In this document: positions 60,005 to 64,000 of the stretch, piece after piece | Layout: every line of letters begins with the position of its first letter | Position numbering within the stretch: position 1 is the stretch's first letter | NCBI GenBank assembly: GCA_002497075.1 | Contig: DAML01000005.1 | Coordinates: forward strand, 289-64,288 | DNA length: 64,000 nt | Origin: Methanomassiliicoccaceae archaeon UBA472 | GTDB taxonomy: Archaea; Thermoplasmatota; Thermoplasmata; Methanomassiliicoccales; UBA472 | Direction of reading: 5' to 3' | Made by a program: the position numbers and the translations under genes | Notes under the pieces: model-generated | Told to the model about the DNA's origin: nothing | The model's input: only the letters and a program-made list of their open reading frames with translations | Databases searched by the model: none

Positions 60005-60994
60005 ATGGACAGGGCCGAGGTCATCTCCGCCAGCGATTTGGAGCGGTATGGGTATTGCCCGCTCAGCTGGTGGTTGGGACGACAGTCCCAGTCCCATACC
60101 CCCGAACAGGAGCAGGGGGACATCGCCCACCGCGACAAGGCCGATGAGTATCGGCGCATTCGGAGCATAGAGCAGAAGGCCTGGGACTGGGAACGGATGG
60201 TATTCCTGTTCTCCCTGGTGGCGACGGTGCTCGCTGTCACCGGCATATCGCTTATGCGGGCGACGGGAAGCGCGGACATAAACTGGATCTTACCGCTGTT
60301 GAGCATAATCTGGTTCTTGGCGGTGATCGCTATGCTATACTTTTCCGCGCAGCGGGGAAGGGCCATAATCCAGGTGCGGCGCTTGCAGATAGTAGCCATC
60401 GTCGGACTGGTGCTCATGGTCGTGGCCATGAACATCGGCAACCTCCTGCAGGCCGATCCCATGGTCTCCATGATCCTGGAGGCATTGGCCCTATTCTGGC
60501 TGATAGCCGCTTCGATCGCGCTTTACCTGTCGCTCTCCGCCTCCCAGAAGGCTGGGGAATATAAGACCTTGGAAGGCCTGGAGGGAGATATCCATTACGT
60601 GGGAACGGACAGTTCGCCATTGTATCTCTCGGAACGTTTAGGTCTCAGCGGTCGTCCGGACTTCGTGCTGGAGATAGACGGGCAGTTGATACCGGGGGAC
60701 CTGAAGACCGGACGGACCCCGAAGGGGCCGCTGTTCTCGCACATCATGCAGGTGGCGGCATACTGTCTCCTTATAGCCGAGTCGTCTGGCAAACGCCCTC
60801 CGTACGGGCTTCTGCGCTACGGGGACGAGGAGCACGAGATAGAGTTCGACCCGGAGCTGGAGAGGATGCTTTTGGAAAAGTTGGAGGAGATGCGCAAGCT
60901 GATGCGCAGCGGCGAGGTGCACCGCAATCACAACCGCCCGGGCAAGTGCGCCAGCTGCTCTCGCCGGGAGTCCTGCCCGGAGAGGCTGGTGTGA
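60005..60994 (+). CDS. Cas4-like PD-(D/E)xK nuclease with four inserted membrane helices
   Basis: 329 residues. All Cas4 features are present: N-terminal Cys (C18 in ERYGYCPLSWWL), the motif I His (H42 in GDIAHRD), D219 (GRPDFVL), D232 and K234 (PGDLKTG), Q249 (MQVAAYC) and the C-terminal C315, C318, C324 that would complete an iron-sulfur cluster. Between His and the DxK core, residues 64-177 form four hydrophobic helices. Ordinary Cas4 is soluble and about 190 residues. No CRISPR array or other cas gene is near, so the protein is probably a membrane-tethered DNA-processing nuclease. It follows the CDIN1-like nuclease but has its own TATA box. Confidence 0.85.
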   Translation: MDRAEVISASDLERYGYCPLSWWLGRQSQSHTPEQEQGDIAHRDKADEYRRIRSIEQKAWDWERMVFLFSLVATVLAVTGISLMRATGSADINWILPLLSIIWFLAVIAMLYFSAQRGRAIIQVRRLQIVAIVGLVLMVVAMNIGNLLQADPMVSMILEALALFWLIAASIALYLSLSASQKAGEYKTLEGLEGDIHYVGTDSSPLYLSERLGLSGRPDFVLEIDGQLIPGDLKTGRTPKGPLFSHIMQVAAYCLLIAESSGKRPPYGLLRYGDEEHEIEFDPELERMLLEKLEEMRKLMRSGEVHRNHNRPGKCASCSRRESCPERLV

Positions 60995-62791
60995 TCACTC
61001 CACGGTGACGCTCTTGGCCAGGTTCTTAGGCTTGTCGATGGAGCACCCGCGGCGCTTGGCCACGTAGTACGACAGAGCTTGCAGCGCCACCGTCACCGGT
61101 ATCGGCGAGAAGACCGGCTTGACCGGCGGGACGTAGATCATGCGCTCGCACAGCCTGGACAGGTCAGTGTCGCCTTCCAGGCCTACGCCCAGCACCGGAC
61201 TGTCCCGGGCGGCCACCTCTGATATGTTGGCTAGCATCTTCTCGTAGGTGTGATCGCCCTTGATGGCCACGGCTATGACCGGGGTCTTGGAATCCAGAAG
61301 CGCCAGAGGGCCGTGCTTCAGTTCCCCGGCGGCGAATCCTTCCGCATGAATGTAGGATATCTCCTTCAGCTTGAGGGCGCCTTCCAGCATGGTCGGGTAG
61401 TTGATGTTGCGTCCGATGAAGAAGCAGTGCTCGGCCTTGTCGATCATCTTGCTCGCTTCCTCGATGTCGTGGATGTGGTTCAGCACCGACTGCACCATGT
61501 TGGAGGATTGCCTTAACGAGGAAAGGGCGCTGCGCATGGAGTCGTGGCTTAGCGTGCCGTTGGCGTAGCCTATGCGTATGGCCAGCAGGTACATGGCCAG
61601 AAGCTGGGTGAGGAACGTTTTTGTGGCCGCCACGCCGATCTCCGGACCGGCCCTGGTGTAGAGGACCTCGTCCACCTCCCTGGTTATGGTCGAGCCGACC
61701 ACGTTCGTCACGGCCAAGGTGCGACAGCCCCGGCGCCTGGCCTCCCTTGCCGCGGCGAGAGTGTCAGCGGTCTCGCCGCTCTGGGTGATGAGGATGACCA
61801 GCGGAGCCTCGCGGGCCCCTGGCGAATAGCGGTACTCGGAGGCCAGCTCCAGCGTGGTGGGCACCCCGGAGAACTCCTCCATGGCGTACTTGCCGACCAT
61901 GGCCGCGTGGAAGGACGAACCGCAGGCCACCAGCTTCACCGACTTGAAGTCCATTTTCGGAAGAACCTCTCCGTTCTCGATGAGGTCCAAAGCTCCCAGC
62001 AAGGTGTTGTGTATGGCGTTCGGCCCCTCGAATATCTCCTTGAGCATGAAGTGCTCGAAGCCGCCCTTCTGGGCGTCCTCGGCGGACCAGGTGACCACGG
62101 ACGGCTCCCTCTTCACGACCGCCCCGTCGTGGTCGTGCACCGTCACTCCGTTCGGCGTCAGCGAAACGGTCTCCCCGTCCATGATGTACAGGACCTGGTT
62201 GGTGTAGCTGAGCAGTGCCGTGACGTCGGAGGCCAGGAAGTTCTCCTTGACCCCTAGACCAACCACCAGCGGGTTCTCCTTGCGGGCGGCGGCGATCTCC
62301 TGGCTTCCTTCCAGCACCGCGGCTATGGCGTACGTGCCCTGTATCTCCCGGACGGTGTCGGCCAGGGCCTGGCGCAGATCGCCGGAGAAATGCGTCTCCA
62401 TCAGATGTACCACGACCTCGGTGTCCGTCTCGGAGGTGAAGTGATGCCCTTCCGATTCCAGCTTCTCCCTCAGAGCAGTGTAGTTCTCTATTATGCCGTT
62501 GTGGACGATAGCCAGCTTCCCGTCGCAGGACACGAACGGATGAGCGTTCCTATCGGACGGCCGGCCGCAGGTGGCCCAGCGGGTGTGGCCTATCCCGGTC
62601 CGACCTTCGAACCTGGGGAGCGCCTTCTGCAGGACCTCCAGCTCCCCCTGCCTTTTCAGCAGCACCAGGCGCCCATCCTCCACCATGGCCACGCCGGCGG
62701 AATCGTAACCACGGTACTCCAAGCGTTTGAGACCGTCCATCAGCACTTCCGAGGCCCGGCGGTGACCTGAGTATCCGACTATGCCGCACAT
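60995..62791 (-). CDS. glmS: Glucosamine-fructose-6-phosphate aminotransferase (isomerising)
   Basis: 598 residues making glucosamine-6-phosphate from fructose-6-phosphate and glutamine. The N-terminal glutaminase begins MCGIVGYSGHR with Cys2 as nucleophile after Met removal; two SIS sugar-isomerase domains follow (VACGSSFHAA; FFIGRNINYP), and the end is the family KNLAKSVTVE. The ATG at 62791 shares a base with the glmU stop (TGATG). The open frame further upstream is inside glmU. Confidence 0.97.
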   Translation of the reverse strand: MCGIVGYSGHRRASEVLMDGLKRLEYRGYDSAGVAMVEDGRLVLLKRQGELEVLQKALPRFEGRTGIGHTRWATCGRPSDRNAHPFVSCDGKLAIVHNGIIENYTALREKLESEGHHFTSETDTEVVVHLMETHFSGDLRQALADTVREIQGTYAIAAVLEGSQEIAAARKENPLVVGLGVKENFLASDVTALLSYTNQVLYIMDGETVSLTPNGVTVHDHDGAVVKREPSVVTWSAEDAQKGGFEHFMLKEIFEGPNAIHNTLLGALDLIENGEVLPKMDFKSVKLVACGSSFHAAMVGKYAMEEFSGVPTTLELASEYRYSPGAREAPLVILITQSGETADTLAAAREARRRGCRTLAVTNVVGSTITREVDEVLYTRAGPEIGVAATKTFLTQLLAMYLLAIRIGYANGTLSHDSMRSALSSLRQSSNMVQSVLNHIHDIEEASKMIDKAEHCFFIGRNINYPTMLEGALKLKEISYIHAEGFAAGELKHGPLALLDSKTPVIAVAIKGDHTYEKMLANISEVAARDSPVLGVGLEGDTDLSRLCERMIYVPPVKPVFSPIPVTVALQALSYYVAKRRGCSIDKPKNLAKSVTVE

Positions 62792-63981
62792 CAGACCACT
62801 ATGCTCCTGTCCTCGAGGGTTCCTCTGACCTTGGCGCCATCGCCCACGCGTGAGTTCGCACCCACGATGGTTCCGGCGGAAAGCACCACCTTGGGACCTA
62901 TCTGGGTGAACTCGCCGACCATGCTGCCGGCCTTCTCGATCTTGAAGAAGTCGTCCTCCACCCGGACCTGGGCCAGGCCGGAGGGCGCGGAGAAACCGGT
63001 CATAATCCGGCAACCGTCATCGATCACCGCCCGGGATATGTGGGCATGGGAACCGATGGACACGTTGTTCATGATCATGGAATTGTTGACGAAGGTGTAG
63101 GGAGCGATGTGCACCCCGTTGCCGATGCTGGTCGTGGGGAAGATGGTAACGTACGGACCGATCTCGCATCCCTCGCCTATGGACACAGGCCCCTCGATGT
63201 AGCATCCGGCGCGGATCCTGGAACCGGCGCCTACGTACACTGGTCCGCGCATGGTTACCCCGGACTCTATGGTCCCAGAGGTTTCCTGGCCGGACAGGCT
63301 GAAGGCGTATTCGTTCAAACGTATGAGGTCCCACGGATAGACGGCGTCCATCCAGCGTCCGGTGGAGCGCACCGCCTCGATCTTGAGGCGGGGCATGCAG
63401 CTGTGCAGCACGTGGGTGATGCCTGATTTTCCGGCCATCACGCCCTTCTCCAGATGATCGAAGATGCTGGGCGAGAAGCGGTAGATGCCGGTGTTGATTA
63501 TGTTGCCGACCTTCTTGTCGGGCTTCTCGATGATGTCCACCACCCGGCCGGACTCGATCTGCACCACGCCGTACTTGGAGGGCATCTCTGAATCCGTTAC
63601 CAGCATGGCATTGCCCCCCTTGTGCTTCAGAAGGTCGGATATCACCTGGGCGTCGATGATGTTGTCCCCCGCCACCATGATGAAGTCGTCCTTGATCTGG
63701 TCGCGGACCGCCAGGGCGGCGTGGGCGGTGCCCAGCTGCTTCTCCTGTATGGCATAGGATATCTTGACCCCGAAGCGCGAGCCGTTCCCGAAGAAGGACA
63801 TTATGCGCTCCTTCATGTACCCGACGACCAAAATGATCTCGGTGATGCCGTTGGCCGCCAAGGCCCGAACGACATATTCCAGGATGGGGCGGTTGCCGAT
63901 GGGAATCATGACCTTCGGCCGGGAAACGGTGAACGGACGGAGCCTGGTCCCCTCCCCGGCGGCCAGAATGACTGCTTTCAT
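62791..63981 (-). CDS. glmU: Bifunctional sugar-1-phosphate nucleotidylyltransferase / acetyltransferase GlmU-like
   Basis: 396 residues. The nucleotidyltransferase domain starts MKAVILAAGEGTRLRPFT with GDNII and EKPDKKVGN motifs. The C-terminal half is a left-handed beta helix of hexapeptide repeats (SGVTMRGPVYVGAGSRI, VSIGEGCEIGPYVTI). With glmS directly downstream it makes UDP-GlcNAc, the donor for protein glycosylation or surface glycans. ATG 63981 follows AGAGGA; the TTG one codon earlier is less likely. The upstream neighbour is cut off by the window end. Confidence 0.94.
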   Translation of the reverse strand: MKAVILAAGEGTRLRPFTVSRPKVMIPIGNRPILEYVVRALAANGITEIILVVGYMKERIMSFFGNGSRFGVKISYAIQEKQLGTAHAALAVRDQIKDDFIMVAGDNIIDAQVISDLLKHKGGNAMLVTDSEMPSKYGVVQIESGRVVDIIEKPDKKVGNIINTGIYRFSPSIFDHLEKGVMAGKSGITHVLHSCMPRLKIEAVRSTGRWMDAVYPWDLIRLNEYAFSLSGQETSGTIESGVTMRGPVYVGAGSRIRAGCYIEGPVSIGEGCEIGPYVTIFPTTSIGNGVHIAPYTFVNNSMIMNNVSIGSHAHISRAVIDDGCRIMTGFSAPSGLAQVRVEDDFFKIEKAGSMVGEFTQIGPKVVLSAGTIVGANSRVGDGAKVRGTLEDRSIVV

Positions 63982-64000
63982 CAAAGGGTCCTCTGGACAT

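Noticed and set aside
60005..60994. Membership of a CRISPR-Cas locus
   Set aside because: The protein is Cas4-like, but no repeat array, cas1, cas2 or effector gene is present within the window.

Overview
The window is a dense, GC-rich archaeal chromosome segment. Compact operons, TATA boxes about 25-30 bases before many starts, and the gene families present (FtsZ, proteasome alpha, exosome Rrp4/41/42, archaeal RNase P proteins, SecY with a DUF106/EMC3-like partner, aIF2 beta with a TRAM tail) all indicate a euryarchaeon. A MvhADG-HdrA electron-bifurcation cluster indicates a hydrogen-using methanogen. The absence of L34e and L14e from the secY-cmk-cbf5 segment and the double-flavin HdrA fit Thermoplasmatota, most likely a Methanomassiliicoccales relative. 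That placement is inference. No tRNA, rRNA, CRISPR array or insertion sequence was found.

Layout. 1-8023: end of CTP synthase, aIF2 beta, a small HExxH protein, a presenilin-type protease, S8e, SRP19, DUF211, the Nnr NAD(P)HX repair enzyme and three metallophosphoesterases. 8050-14586: the minus-strand hdrA-mvhD-mvhG-mvhA operon, its poly-T terminator, and a 443-base upstream region holding two inverted repeats. 14587-22646: a membrane zinc-finger protein, FtsZ, an RNase P protein, then the exosome/proteasome super-operon (psmA, sbds, rrp4, rrp41, rrp42, rpl37ae, rpoP, pcc1, pfdB, DHH). 22649-26535: TyrRS, a CoA-disulfide-reductase-like flavoprotein, the archaeosine radical SAM enzyme RaSEA and a small conserved protein. 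26568-42359: the S10-spc-like ribosomal super-operon from L3 to SecY, DUF106, Cmk and Cbf5, preceded by a long leader that folds like a switch.

43427-48237 is a foreign-looking island. It holds a 36-residue membrane peptide, a truncated copy of a surface-protein domain, an AT-rich two-helix membrane protein, and a roughly 1000-residue TSP3-repeat surface protein that has lost its start and signal peptide. An 11-base direct repeat brackets it. 48426-51563 is a three-gene cassette: a RecA-fold protein with a ruined Walker A, a 79-residue protein, and a B-family DNA polymerase with a defective exonuclease. It is organised like a mutagenic-repair cassette.

51539-63981 contains a TctA-like permease, an ABC exporter pair, purine salvage genes (two phosphoribosyltransferases and adenine deaminase) around a Rieske protein, DUF504, a membrane zinc-ribbon protein, a CDIN1/TPD nuclease, a Cas4-like nuclease with four inserted membrane helices, and glmU-glmS.

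The strongest leads are the four-segment switch before rpl3 (26743-26803), the RecA-like/small/PolB cassette, the membrane Cas4-like nuclease beside the CDIN1-like nuclease, and the mosaic island.
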